From Clostridium paraputrificum (GTDB taxonomy: Bacteria > Bacillota > Clostridia > Clostridiales > Clostridiaceae): 64,000 bases of DNA. Within the stretch, counting starts at the first letter, position 1, and each line of letters opens with the position of its first letter. The translations under genes were made by a program, and so were the position numbers. Of this stretch, positions 39,138 to 47,821 are shown in pieces. The notes beneath the pieces are model-generated. The model worked only from the letters and a program-made list of their open reading frames with translations, ran no database searches and was not told the origin of the DNA. The stretch lies in NCBI RefSeq assembly GCF_900447045.1, contig NZ_UAWH01000014.1:432501-496500 (forward strand), written 5' to 3'.

Positions 39138-39311
39138 TTACCTTGAAAGCACAAGTATATATACAAAAACTATAATTAAAATAATAAAAATAATATTTAA
39201 GGTCATGCTTATTTGAACAAAGTTTAGAAAGTAAGCAACATAATTAAGTAGTATTGCGAATATTCCAATGGAAGAAAGAATTCTAGATGCCTTTTTAAGA
39301 TCTAAGTTCAT
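39138..39311 (-). CDS. Small membrane protein, 57 residues
   Basis: A minus-strand ORF starting MNLDLKKASRILSSIG with RBS AAGGGGG 8 nt upstream. It has two hydrophobic helices (about 11-31 and 36-54) separated by FVQIS, and ends LSR. I do not recognise a family. The coding look and strong RBS argue that it is real. It is divergent from the AgrA/AgrC-like genes at 39501. It does not resemble AgrD, since no cyclisable Cys and no acidic tail are present. Confidence 0.55.
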   Translation of the reverse strand: MNLDLKKASRILSSIGIFAILLNYVAYFLNFVQISMTLNIIFIILIIVFVYILVLSR

Positions 39312-39500
39312 ATATAAGCCCCCTTGATAACATATATTTACATTAATAAATTTTAGTTTACAGGAGATAAGAACACAATGCTTTTAGTATAAAAGTATAA
39401 AAATAGAGCACAAAATTCTAGACAAACTAAATTTGACATATTTTTTACAATAATTTGTAAAAAGAGTGAAAATTAAATATAATAGTGTTAGGGTGAGAGT

Positions 39501-40235
39501 ATGAGGATTTTAATAGTAGAAGATGATGTTGTTCAGAGAAATAATTTAATAAAAATAGTAGAAAGTAGATTTAAAGATGTACAAGTTTTATATTCTGATT
39601 CTGTAAAAGAGAGTCTCTTTTTATTAAAAGAAAGAAAAATTGATTTATTCATGTTAGATATAAAACTTAAGGATGGATCTGGTATAGAGCTTGCAGAAGA
39701 AATAAGAAAAATTAAAGGATATGAGTTAACAGGAATTATATTTTTAACTACCGAAAAACAATTAATATTAGATGCCTTTAAAAAAACACATTGTTATGAA
39801 TTTATTGTGAAGCCTTATGAAAGTAAGGAGGTTGTAGATATAATAAATATCTTTAATGAAAATAAAAAAATGGATAATAAGAAAGTAGATGAATTTCTGC
39901 TTATTACCTTAGAGAATAAGGTAAAATATAAATTGAGAATTAAAGATATTATTTTTATAGAGTATTTATCAAGAAGATGTGTAATACATACAACAAAGGG
40001 TGTTCTTACTACAAGAGAATATACTTTAAATAAAATTAGTACTTTAATTAGCTGTGAAAATATAGTTCAAACTCATAAGTCTTTCTTAGTTAATTGCACT
40101 TATATTCAAAAAATAGAAAAAGAGTATTATAAGCTTTGGAAAATTCATTTTGATAGTATAGATGATACAGCATTGCTATCGCTAAATTATAAGAATAATT
40201 TAATGGAATTATTAGGAGAGTATAATGTGGATTAA
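39501..40235 (+). CDS. LytTR-family response regulator (AgrA-like)
   Basis: A 244-residue regulator. The receiver is at 1 to about 120, with phospho-acceptor D53 (LFMLDIKLKDGSG) and K103-region FIVKPYES. The LytTR DNA-binding domain is at about 140-240 (YKLRIKDIIFIEYLSRRCVIHT, THKSFLVNCTYIQKI). It overlaps the sensor gene by 11 nt. No agrB or agrD is adjacent, so the signal is not evident. The RBS is AGGGTGAGA. Confidence 0.92.
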   Translation: MRILIVEDDVVQRNNLIKIVESRFKDVQVLYSDSVKESLFLLKERKIDLFMLDIKLKDGSGIELAEEIRKIKGYELTGIIFLTTEKQLILDAFKKTHCYEFIVKPYESKEVVDIINIFNENKKMDNKKVDEFLLITLENKVKYKLRIKDIIFIEYLSRRCVIHTTKGVLTTREYTLNKISTLISCENIVQTHKSFLVNCTYIQKIEKEYYKLWKIHFDSIDDTALLSLNYKNNLMELLGEYNVD

Positions 40236-41445
40236 TTTATTTATACAATGCATCTCTTTGGGGATTATTTATAATATAGTATCTAAAAGAAAGAGTATTA
40301 GAGATTATATTGTAATAGTAATTATATCTTTGCTTTTTTCAACTATAGGCAGCAACATGAATATATGGATTTTTTTTATTAATTTTATGTATGGACTAGT
40401 TTTATCATTAATTAATAAGGAAAAAATACTTGATAATCAAATAAAGCTATTTATGGCTTTTATAAGCTTAGCAGTTGCAGAAAGTATATTAACAATAATG
40501 TATCAATTTTTAAAGATTAATATTACAGCTAGTAATATGATAATATCGCAAAGTATTATCAATACCTCAGTAATACTGCTTATATATTCCTTTAACAAAA
40601 AAATGACTATTAATTTTATAGATATAGTAAAGAAGAATATAAAAATATTTATTATGGTTATTTTACAGTGCTTTATGATTTTCTTTTTGTTTCAATATAT
40701 AAATACAACAACATGGTTAAGTAGTATTGAAAAAGTGTTAATATTGCTTTCTATATTAAGCTTTATTTTAGTGGGAATATTTTTATTTGTTGATATATTT
40801 AGACAATTTAAGAAGACAGAAGAGGATAAATTGAAGTCAAGATATAACGAGGTTCTTGAAGAGTATTTTGAAAAAATGAGGGCAGATTCACATGAGTATA
40901 AAAATCATCTTAATGCTATATATGGTGTATTGCAGGTTGGTGATTATGATCAGATAAAAGATTTAGTTAAGGGGTATATTCAAAATGTATCAAATGAGGA
41001 TCATTTAATAGAATTATCGAAGATAAATAATCAACTAATAAGGGCCTTAATTTACAGTAAAATATCTTATGCAACTTCGATAGGAATCAATTTTAAATAT
41101 TACATAAAAAGTAGTTTGAAAGATATAAGTATTTCTGATTCAGAACTTGTAATTATTATGTCAAACATTTTAAATAATGCAATAGAGGCAAGCTCTGAAA
41201 GTTATGATAAGTATGTAGAACTAACTTTGAGTAAAAAAGATAATAAATATAATATAGTGGTTAAAAATTCAGTTAATAATGAGGATGTTATAAATGTTTT
41301 AGAAATGTTTAACTATGGGTATTCTAACAAAGGCGATGAAAGGGGAATTGGACTATATAATGTTAAGACTATAGTTTACAATAATGGAGGAGAAATATTA
41401 GTAGATATTGATGAAAATATCTTTACTATGGAAATAAATATTTAA
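40225..41445 (+). CDS. GHKL sensor kinase (AgrC-like)
   Basis: A 406-residue sensor with about six membrane helices in residues 1-195, then a coiled linker. The kinase part has H-box DSHEYKNHLNAIYGVLQ, N-box MSNILNNAIEAS and G-box GIGLYNVKTIVYNNGG, the AgrC-type GHKL layout. It would phosphorylate the LytTR regulator encoded just upstream. A peptide or membrane signal is likely from the family, but no peptide gene is visible. Confidence 0.92.
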   Translation: MWINLFIQCISLGIIYNIVSKRKSIRDYIVIVIISLLFSTIGSNMNIWIFFINFMYGLVLSLINKEKILDNQIKLFMAFISLAVAESILTIMYQFLKINITASNMIISQSIINTSVILLIYSFNKKMTINFIDIVKKNIKIFIMVILQCFMIFFLFQYINTTTWLSSIEKVLILLSILSFILVGIFLFVDIFRQFKKTEEDKLKSRYNEVLEEYFEKMRADSHEYKNHLNAIYGVLQVGDYDQIKDLVKGYIQNVSNEDHLIELSKINNQLIRALIYSKISYATSIGINFKYYIKSSLKDISISDSELVIIMSNILNNAIEASSESYDKYVELTLSKKDNKYNIVVKNSVNNEDVINVLEMFNYGYSNKGDERGIGLYNVKTIVYNNGGEILVDIDENIFTMEINI

Positions 41446-41534
41446 ATTTCATAAGGTATACATAATTAGTCTAGTTTGATATAATTCTAATATTAATTGG
41501 ATGAATTTATATATCTATTATAAGAGGTGAAAAA

Positions 41535-42113
41535 GTGAGAGAACTTAAAGGTATAGAAGAAAGAATTTTAGATAGAGCATTATATCTTTTTGGAAAGAAT
41601 GGGTCATCAAGCGTTCCCATTAGAGCTATTTCAAAAGAAGCTGGAGTTAATGTAAGTGCTATAAATTATTATTTTGGTAGTAAGGATGAAATGGTGAAAA
41701 ATGTACAGGCGTTTTATATAGAAAATATAGTTTCAGCTTATTCTGAGCTTGATAATGAAGAACTTAGTGATGAAGAAAAGTTAATTCTATGTGCTAACGA
41801 AATAATGGAATATGCACTAAGATATCCAGGAATTTTTGTAATGCAAAAGGAAGCAGCAACTTCATATGAAGATGATGAGATTGCAAAAAAAATCATAGAC
41901 GTTACAGAATCTATGAATAAAAAGTTAGATGAGATTTTGAAAAGAGTTGTTAAATCATCAAAGAATGAATTTTCATATATAAAAATGATATTTTTATCAT
42001 CACTTATTTATCCAACTACCGATTTTAGTGCAACAGACTTAAATAATGAACTTATAACTAATAAAGATGGACGAATTAAGTATATAAAATATATATTAAG
42101 TATATTAAGATAG
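41535..42113 (+). CDS. TetR/AcrR-family regulator
   Basis: A 192-residue repressor with N-terminal helix-turn-helix RAISKEAGVNVSAINYYFGSKDEMVKN (residues about 28-54) and an all-helical ligand domain. The start is GTG at 41535 with AGAGGTG upstream. It lies 188 nt before the flavin reductase gene in the same direction, a likely target. The ligand is unknown. Confidence 0.9.
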   Translation: MRELKGIEERILDRALYLFGKNGSSSVPIRAISKEAGVNVSAINYYFGSKDEMVKNVQAFYIENIVSAYSELDNEELSDEEKLILCANEIMEYALRYPGIFVMQKEAATSYEDDEIAKKIIDVTESMNKKLDEILKRVVKSSKNEFSYIKMIFLSSLIYPTTDFSATDLNNELITNKDGRIKYIKYILSILR

Positions 42114-42117
42114 AATA

Positions 42118-42175
42118 AGCAAATAAGCCAGGAATATATTTATGAAAAGATAAATATATTCCTGGCTTATTTGCT
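42118..42175 (+). terminator. 26-bp perfect hairpin after the tetR gene
   Basis: The arms 42118-42143 and 42150-42175 are perfectly complementary around a GAAAAG loop. There is no T run after it, though the 3' arm is T-rich. It may be a terminator for tetR or, as DNA, an operator before the OYE gene. Confidence 0.65.
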
Positions 42176-42301
42176 GTCTAAGAAAGTATAAAATTAAAAC
42201 AAAATGTTTAAAACGTATTGATTAAATTTCCGGAATGAAATATAATTGCATTAAGGAAAGATTGTTAATTAGTTAACTATATAAATTTTAGGAGGTATAT
42301 T

Positions 42302-44239
42302 ATGTATTACAATCATGTATTTAGCCCTATAAAGGTAAGAGGGTTAGAAATTAAAAATAGGGTAGTTTTCCCTGCTATGGGTACGAAGATGCTTAATGGA
42401 GATAGCTATGTAACTGATCAACTTATTGATTACCATGTAGCTAGAGCAAAAGGTGGAAATGGCTTAAACTTTACAGAAGTTTGCTCTGTATATAGCAAAT
42501 CATCGCCAAAGAATTTTCTGGCAATATCTGATGATAAGTATATACCAGGAATGAAGAAGTTAGTTGATGCAATTCATGAAGCTGGAGGATTAGCTGGAGT
42601 ACAATTATGGTTAGGTGGATCAGCAGTACTATTTGGGGATCCAACTGCAATGGTTGTAGTACCTAGTGATTTTCAAGCAGCTCCTAATTATGTAATACCT
42701 GGAGCAAGCGTAGAAACAATTAAGGAAGCTGTTGAAGCTTTTGGAACAGCAGCAAAGCGAGCAGTAGAAGCAGGATTTGATACTATTGAATTTCATGCAG
42801 GACACAATTATACTCCACACTCATTCTTAAGTAAGGCATTTAATAAAAGAACAGATGAGTATGGTGGATCTTTAGAAAATCGTTCAAGATTTTTGCTAGA
42901 ATGTATAGAAGCCATACGTAATAATATTCCAGAAGATATGCCTCTATTCATGAGAATAGATGCCTTTGATGATTATGTTGAAGATGGTTTAACTATTGAA
43001 GAGGTAATTGAATTTTGTAAATCAGCTAAAAATGCAGGAGTTGATGTAGTTGACGTTTCAAGAGGAAATTTCTCAAGTGCAGCTATTAAATATGAAGTGC
43101 CACCAGTAGATTTACCAAGAGGCTTTAATGTTGATAATGCAACAAGAATAAAGAATGAGACAGGATTAGTTACAATTGCTGTAGGAAGAATAAATGATCC
43201 AGGGCAAGCTGATGAAATAATTAAAGATTGTAAAGCAGACATGGTTGTAATGGGAAGAGCACAACTTGCAGATCCAGAGTTCTGTAATAAAGCTATGAGA
43301 GGGGAAGCAGATAGCATTATACGTTGTGTAGGTTGTAACCAAGGGTGTTATGATGGCTTTTCTGATAAGGATGTTCCTTTTATAACTTGTTTAAGAAACC
43401 CAGCCTTAGGAAGAGAGAAGGAATATGAGTTAAGAAAAACTGAAGCACCTAAAAAGGTATTAATTATTGGGGGAGGAGTTTCTGGTTTACAGGCAGCAAC
43501 TACTTTAAAGGAAAGAGGACATATTCCAGTAGTATGTGAAGCAAGTGATTCTTTAGGGGGACAATTTGTACTAGCTGGTGCCGCACCAAGAAAAGAAGAA
43601 ATGAAATTAGCAGCTATTCATATGGGAGAAGTATGTGAAAAGGCTGGAATTGAAATAAGGCTTTCTACAAAGGTAACTCCTGAAGTTATTAAAGACGTAA
43701 ATCCAGATGAAGTTATAGTAGCAGTAGGATCTTCTCCAATGGAATTAAATATACCTGGTTCAAAATTAGCTAATGTTACAAATTCTCATGATGTATTAGC
43801 TGGTAAGGTTAAGGTAGATGGAGATGTTGTAGTAGTAGGTGGAGGATTGGTAGGTCTTGAGGTGGCTGAATATCTTTCAGGTAAAGTTGGAAAGATTACT
43901 GTTGTTGAAATGTTAAATGAGGTTGCTAAGGATTTAGGACAACTTCGTAAAATATGCGTAATGGAAAATTTATATAAAGAAGGAATAACTACTATAACTA
44001 ATGCTAAATGTGTAGAGATAAAAGATAAAGCAGTTGTTATTGATAAAGAAGGAGCTTTAGAAGAAATTCCTTGTGATTCTGTAGTTGTTTCAATAGGCTC
44101 AAGAGCCCGTGACTATGATGAAATATCAGTTTACTGTGGTAAGAATAATATACCTTGCCATACAATAGGAGATGCAGTTAAAGCTCGTAGAGCATTAAAT
44201 TGTATTAAAGAAGCAGTAGATGTAGCTAGAGAAATATAG
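42302..44239 (+). CDS. Old-Yellow-Enzyme-family NADH:flavin oxidoreductase (FadH/BaiCD-like)
   Basis: A 645-residue three-domain reductase. An FMN TIM barrel (1 to about 335) holds H165/H168 in FHAGHNY and SFLSKAFNKRTDEYGG. The 4Fe-4S cysteines are C342, C345, C349 and C363 (CVGCNQGC...C). The FAD/NAD(P) part (about 385-645) has GGGVSGLQAA and GGGLVGLEVAEYL. This layout is that of 2,4-dienoyl-CoA reductase, enoate/cinnamate reductase and bile-acid BaiCD/BaiH; the substrate cannot be assigned. The RBS is AGGAGG. A TetR-type gene lies upstream, so it may be induced by a toxic unsaturated substrate. Confidence 0.9.
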   Translation: MYYNHVFSPIKVRGLEIKNRVVFPAMGTKMLNGDSYVTDQLIDYHVARAKGGNGLNFTEVCSVYSKSSPKNFLAISDDKYIPGMKKLVDAIHEAGGLAGVQLWLGGSAVLFGDPTAMVVVPSDFQAAPNYVIPGASVETIKEAVEAFGTAAKRAVEAGFDTIEFHAGHNYTPHSFLSKAFNKRTDEYGGSLENRSRFLLECIEAIRNNIPEDMPLFMRIDAFDDYVEDGLTIEEVIEFCKSAKNAGVDVVDVSRGNFSSAAIKYEVPPVDLPRGFNVDNATRIKNETGLVTIAVGRINDPGQADEIIKDCKADMVVMGRAQLADPEFCNKAMRGEADSIIRCVGCNQGCYDGFSDKDVPFITCLRNPALGREKEYELRKTEAPKKVLIIGGGVSGLQAATTLKERGHIPVVCEASDSLGGQFVLAGAAPRKEEMKLAAIHMGEVCEKAGIEIRLSTKVTPEVIKDVNPDEVIVAVGSSPMELNIPGSKLANVTNSHDVLAGKVKVDGDVVVVGGGLVGLEVAEYLSGKVGKITVVEMLNEVAKDLGQLRKICVMENLYKEGITTITNAKCVEIKDKAVVIDKEGALEEIPCDSVVVSIGSRARDYDEISVYCGKNNIPCHTIGDAVKARRALNCIKEAVDVAREI

Positions 44240-44268
44240 TAAAATTAGTAGTTAATTTTATGATGTAT

Positions 44269-44302
44269 AGAAACCCAAGTTTTGCGCTTGGGTTTCTTTT
44301 TA
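44269..44302 (+). terminator. Terminator of the OYE gene
   Basis: AGAAACCCAAG pairs with CTTGGGTTTCT and is followed by TTTTATTTT. Confidence 0.92.
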
Positions 44303-44386
44303 TTTTATATATGATATAATATGCTATTAGAAAATACATGGATAAGGTGTGTAGTTATGGAAGATTAAAAAAAATCAATTGAAGAA

Positions 44387-45526
44387 ATGATAAAAGAAGA
44401 ATTAATTAAAATAGTTATAAGCAATAAACTTAATAAAGATGTTAAATATAATAAGATTACTTTTCTGCTAAAAGAAAATAAAAAAGAAAAGTATTATCAA
44501 ATAGAGCAATACACAGATAAACAAGTATTTCATGAAAACATAAAGTTTGATGAAATATCTTCAAAACTTTTAGAGTGTATTGAAGGAAAATATAAGCAAG
44601 TTTCTGCATGGTCAAATGACACAACATTTGATATGAAGATATCTAAAAAAGGTAAGATATTTCTAGGCAAAAAGAAAAGTAGTAATGAAAAGCTAGCTAA
44701 TAAAAGTCACAACAGAGAGAAAAATTATATCTTAAAGGAAGGTATGATAATTGAACCTCTTATAGACTTAGGGGTATTTACTAGAGAAGGAAAAGTAGTT
44801 AATTCTAAGTATGATAAATATAAGCAAATAAATAGATTTGTAGAGATAATAGATGATGAAATAAAGAAAAATGATTATAAAGAGCTTACTATATTAGACT
44901 TTGGATGTGGAAAATCTTATTTAACTTTTGTACTTTATTATTACTTTGTAGAAATAAAGAAAATCAATGTAAAAATGATTGGATTAGATTTAAAGGAAGA
45001 TGTAATTAAGAAGTGTAATGATATAGCTAAAAGGTACAAGTATGATAATTTACATTTTGAACTTGGAGATATAAATGGTTTTAAGTATAACAATAAGGTG
45101 GATATGGTTATAACATTACATGCGTGTGATACTGCAACGGATTATGCTTTGTATAATGCAATAAAATGGAATAGTAAGATGATATTCTCTGTTCCATGTT
45201 GCCAACATGAATTTAATAAACAAATGAAATCAGATGAGTTTTCTATATTAACTAAATATGGAATAATTCAAGAAAGAATGGCAGCTCTTATGACTGATTC
45301 TGTTAGAGCAAACCTTTTAGAAGCAATGGGATACAAAACACAGTTGTTAGAGTTTATTGATATAGCCCATTCTCCTAAAAATATATTAATTAGGGCATCT
45401 AAGAGTAAAATATCTCTTGATAAGAAGAAAGAGGCTTTAGATGAGATCAATAGATTAAATAAAGAATTTAATTTTAGTCCAACATTATATAAGTTGTTGG
45501 AAAATGACTTAAAAAACTTAAAATAA
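44387..45526 (+). CDS. SAM-dependent methyltransferase (Methyltransferase_32-like), damaged start
   Basis: A 379-residue methyltransferase. Residues 1 to about 110 form an unrecognised N-terminal domain. The SAM-binding fold follows, with LTILDFGCGKSYLTFVLYYY (motif I), MIGLDLKEDVI, and VDMVITLHACDTATDYAL; FSVPCCQHEFNKQ completes the active region. The family resembles TRM13-like RNA methyltransferases. An in-frame ATG at 44357 with a reasonable AAGGTG RBS is followed by GAA GAT TAA, so the reading frame is cut at codon 4. ATG 44387 has only a weak RBS. TTA in place of TAA would give the start MEDLKKSIEEM. Confidence 0.82.
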   Translation: MIKEELIKIVISNKLNKDVKYNKITFLLKENKKEKYYQIEQYTDKQVFHENIKFDEISSKLLECIEGKYKQVSAWSNDTTFDMKISKKGKIFLGKKKSSNEKLANKSHNREKNYILKEGMIIEPLIDLGVFTREGKVVNSKYDKYKQINRFVEIIDDEIKKNDYKELTILDFGCGKSYLTFVLYYYFVEIKKINVKMIGLDLKEDVIKKCNDIAKRYKYDNLHFELGDINGFKYNNKVDMVITLHACDTATDYALYNAIKWNSKMIFSVPCCQHEFNKQMKSDEFSILTKYGIIQERMAALMTDSVRANLLEAMGYKTQLLEFIDIAHSPKNILIRASKSKISLDKKKEALDEINRLNKEFNFSPTLYKLLENDLKNLK

Positions 45527-45624
45527 TATCATAAATATTTACTATTATTATAGAAAATGTATACAGTAAAGTTATACATATTACGGGAGGGTAATAATGG
45601 TAAATATTAATAGTTGGAATAATT

Positions 45625-45744
45625 ATGGGATTAAGAATACATTTTAATAGAATAACTATGTTTCAAGGAATAATAATGTTTGTAACCACAGCAGCAGGCG
45701 TTGGATTAACCTTAAAAGGGCTATTTGGAAGGAAAAGAAACTAA
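45625..45744 (+). CDS. Small membrane peptide, 39 residues (possibly frameshifted)
   Basis: The frame from ATG 45625 reads MGLRIHFNRITMFQGI, then a hydrophobic helix and the basic end LFGRKRN. A strong RBS (GGGAGGG) instead serves ATG 45597, which opens a 16-codon frame that overlaps it in another frame. A promoter-sized upstream gap and a strong terminator (45762-45807) mark a separate small transcript. Either the two frames are translationally coupled or a frameshift has split one peptide. The family is not recognised; it could be a small membrane protein or a toxin-like peptide. Confidence 0.4.
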   Translation: MGLRIHFNRITMFQGIIMFVTTAAGVGLTLKGLFGRKRN

Positions 45745-45761
45745 TAGAAATTATTATAGGG

Positions 45762-45807
45762 CTATGGCAATAGGAAATTAATTTTTTCTATTGCCATAGT
45801 TCTTTTT
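45762..45807 (+). terminator. Terminator of the small peptide unit
   Basis: CTATGGCAATAG pairs with CTATTGCCATAG and is followed by TTCTTTTT. Confidence 0.88.
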
Positions 45808-45841
45808 GTACTTTAAAGAAAGTAGTGAGAGTGATAGTGTG

Positions 45842-45868
45842 AAAACTCCTAGATTCACTAGGAGTTTT
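45842..45868 (+). terminator. Hairpin upstream of the azlC leader
   Basis: AAAACTCCTAG-ATTCA-CTAGGAGTTTT is a perfect 11-bp hairpin. It lies 35 nt after the preceding terminator and may be a second terminator or part of the azlC leader. Confidence 0.55.
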
Positions 45869-45878
45869 CATTGACTTT

Positions 45879-45938
45879 CTAATTAGTGACTACTATAATA
45901 ACTACTTGTAAGTGGTTACTAAGGTAGTTACTAGTTAG
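45879..45938 (+). promoter_or_regulatory. Nested leader hairpin before azlC
   Basis: The outer arms CTAATTAGTGACTAC (45879-45893) and GTAGTTACTAGTTAG (45924-45938) pair with two G-U. The inner arms TAACTACTT (45899-45907) and AAGTGGTTA (45910-45918) pair with one G-U. The outer 3' arm ends at the AGGAGG of azlC, so the fold could gate translation. As DNA the sequence holds repeated TAGT-NACTA units and could instead be an operator, for example for the TrmB-type regulator. Confidence 0.5.
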
Positions 45939-45951
45939 GAGGGGTAAAAAA

Positions 45952-46674
45952 GTGTTAGCAGAAAAATTAGTATTACGTGAAGAACGAGAAGAAGGAATAA
46001 AAGAGGGGTTAAGGGCGGCAGCTCCATTAATTATAGGATATATACCAATAGCCATGGCCTTTGGTATTTTAGGAAAAACTGCAGGAATAACATTTAGTGA
46101 GACAGTAATGTTTTCAGCCTTTGTATCAGCGGGTGCAAGCCAGTTTATGGCATTAAATCTATTTATGGCAGGGGCAGGACTTTTACAAATTATATTAACT
46201 ACATTTTTGGTGAATTCTAGACACTTTCTAATGAGTGCATCCCTTTCAAGAAAGGTTAATGATAGACTTCAAAAGTGGACACCTCTTGTGGCTTTTGCAA
46301 TGACTGATGAAATCTTTTCAATTGCTTCTTTTAAGAAGGAAGAACTAACGCCTAAGTTTATGTTAGGATTTGAAGGATCAACATATTTAGTATGGGTTTT
46401 AGCTACTGCTGGAGGATTTTTATTAGGTGAAGTTTTACCGCCAGTGGTTCAAGACAGTATGGGAATAGCTTTATATGCTATGTTTATAGGCATATTAATA
46501 CCAGAAGGAAAAAAGAGTAGAAAATTATTAGGACTAGCTATTTTAGCTGGAATTTTAAATACAATATTATCTTCAGTTTCTTTTTTACCAGCAGGATGGA
46601 GTGTTATTATTTCAATAATATCAATATCAGCTTTAGGAGCATTTATGAAAGAGGAGGTTCAAGTTAATGAGTAA
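45952..46674 (+). CDS. azlC: AzlC-family branched-chain amino acid exporter subunit
   Basis: A 240-residue membrane protein with about seven helices. The AzlC signatures are EGLRAAAPLIIGYIPIAMAFG, SAGASQFMALNLF and NSRHFLMSASLS. With AzlD it exports branched-chain amino acids or analogues. The start is GTG at 45952 behind AGGAGGGG. The azlD gene overlaps by 8 nt, and a TrmB-type regulator and an aminotransferase follow, forming an amino-acid balance operon. Confidence 0.93.
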   Translation: MLAEKLVLREEREEGIKEGLRAAAPLIIGYIPIAMAFGILGKTAGITFSETVMFSAFVSAGASQFMALNLFMAGAGLLQIILTTFLVNSRHFLMSASLSRKVNDRLQKWTPLVAFAMTDEIFSIASFKKEELTPKFMLGFEGSTYLVWVLATAGGFLLGEVLPPVVQDSMGIALYAMFIGILIPEGKKSRKLLGLAILAGILNTILSSVSFLPAGWSVIISIISISALGAFMKEEVQVNE

Positions 46675-46972
46675 AGTTATTATTTTAATACTTGGAATGA
46701 TGATAGTAACTTATCTACCAAGACTTATTCCATTTTTAATGGGAAATCAAAAGGAACTTCCAGAAAAGTTTAATAAGTTTTTGTCATATATTCCGGCAAC
46801 AGCTCTTGGTGCATTAATTTTACCGGGAGTTTTTAATGCTACACCAGATAAACCAATAGCAGGAATAGTAGGAATTTTATTTGCTATTGGATATTCATGG
46901 TATAAAGGTGGTATAATATTACCAGTAATAGGAGCAATATTATCTACTTTTATTGTATTAGTGGCGTTTTAA
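46667..46972 (+). CDS. azlD: AzlD-family exporter subunit
   Basis: A 101-residue protein with about four membrane helices. ITYLPRLIPF-like text (VTYLPRLIPFLMGN) and FLSYIPATALGALILPG are AzlD features. It is the small partner of AzlC and overlaps azlC by 8 nt with GAGGAGG as RBS. Confidence 0.92.
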   Translation: MSKVIILILGMMIVTYLPRLIPFLMGNQKELPEKFNKFLSYIPATALGALILPGVFNATPDKPIAGIVGILFAIGYSWYKGGIILPVIGAILSTFIVLVAF

Positions 46973-46985
46973 CGTAGGAGGGAAC

Positions 46986-47801
46986 ATGGGAGAGAATTTA
47001 TCAGTAATTCAAGAAATGAAGTCTTTAGGACTAAGTGAGTATGAAGTTAAGGCTTATTTGAGTCTTTTGGAAAAAAATCCTCTAAATGGATATAGTTTAA
47101 GCAAGGAGTCAGGAATACCAAGGTCAAGAATTTATGAAGTTTTAGATATGCTTAAGAGTAAAGGAATGGTATTTGAACAAAGTGATGAGAAGACTACAGT
47201 TTATTATCCATTAGAACCAAAGCTTTTAATTTCAAAACTTGAAAAGAGCTTTACTCAAACTCTAAGTAGTGTTGATAAATATGTTAATAGTATTTATAAC
47301 AAGAAGGAGCAAAAAAATACTCTTACTATTTTAGAGGGAAGAGAGAAGATTATTGAGGCGCTAAATTTATTGATTTCTCATGCTCAAAAGAGAATAGCTC
47401 TTTCAATATGGGAAGAGGAAGTAAAAGAAATTGAAGAAGAGTTAATTAAAGCAAAAGAAAGAGGAGTGATTATTAAGGGGATATACTTTGGAACAAGTAA
47501 TACTTTTAATGAACTTACTCCTCATAGAGATATAGAAACCTATTTGCAAGAAAAAAAGGAAAGATATATGACTGTTACTATTGATGGAGAACACGCTTTG
47601 TATGGCGTAATCTCAAGAGGTGAAGATAGTAGGGTTACTTGGACTCAAGATGAAAGTTTAATTGATGTAAGTGAAGATTACATATGTCATGATCTGATGG
47701 TTAATGAATATTTCTATCAGCTTAATGAGAAAAAACAAGATGGGTATGAGAACTTTATGAATGAAGTTAGAAAAGATTATTTTGGATATAGTGATATCTA
47801 A
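46986..47801 (+). CDS. TrmB-family transcriptional regulator
   Basis: A 271-residue protein. The winged helix at about 8-80 reads LGLSEYEVKAYLSLLEKNPLNGYSLS and PRSRIYEVLDMLKSKG, a TrmB/PF01978 domain. The C-terminal part (about 110-265) is a TrmB effector-like domain (LEGREKIIEALNLLISHAQKRIALS). TrmB-type regulators sense small metabolites; here an amino acid is plausible. It lies in the azlCD-aminotransferase operon with RBS TAGGAGGG. Confidence 0.9.
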   Translation: MGENLSVIQEMKSLGLSEYEVKAYLSLLEKNPLNGYSLSKESGIPRSRIYEVLDMLKSKGMVFEQSDEKTTVYYPLEPKLLISKLEKSFTQTLSSVDKYVNSIYNKKEQKNTLTILEGREKIIEALNLLISHAQKRIALSIWEEEVKEIEEELIKAKERGVIIKGIYFGTSNTFNELTPHRDIETYLQEKKERYMTVTIDGEHALYGVISRGEDSRVTWTQDESLIDVSEDYICHDLMVNEYFYQLNEKKQDGYENFMNEVRKDYFGYSDI

Positions 47802-47821
47802 ATATAAAAAGGGGGCAAAAA

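Noticed and set aside
39138..39311. The 57-residue ORF as an AgrD autoinducer precursor
   Set aside because: No cysteine or serine-centred thiolactone motif, no acidic C-terminal tail, and no agrB nearby; it is a two-helix membrane peptide.
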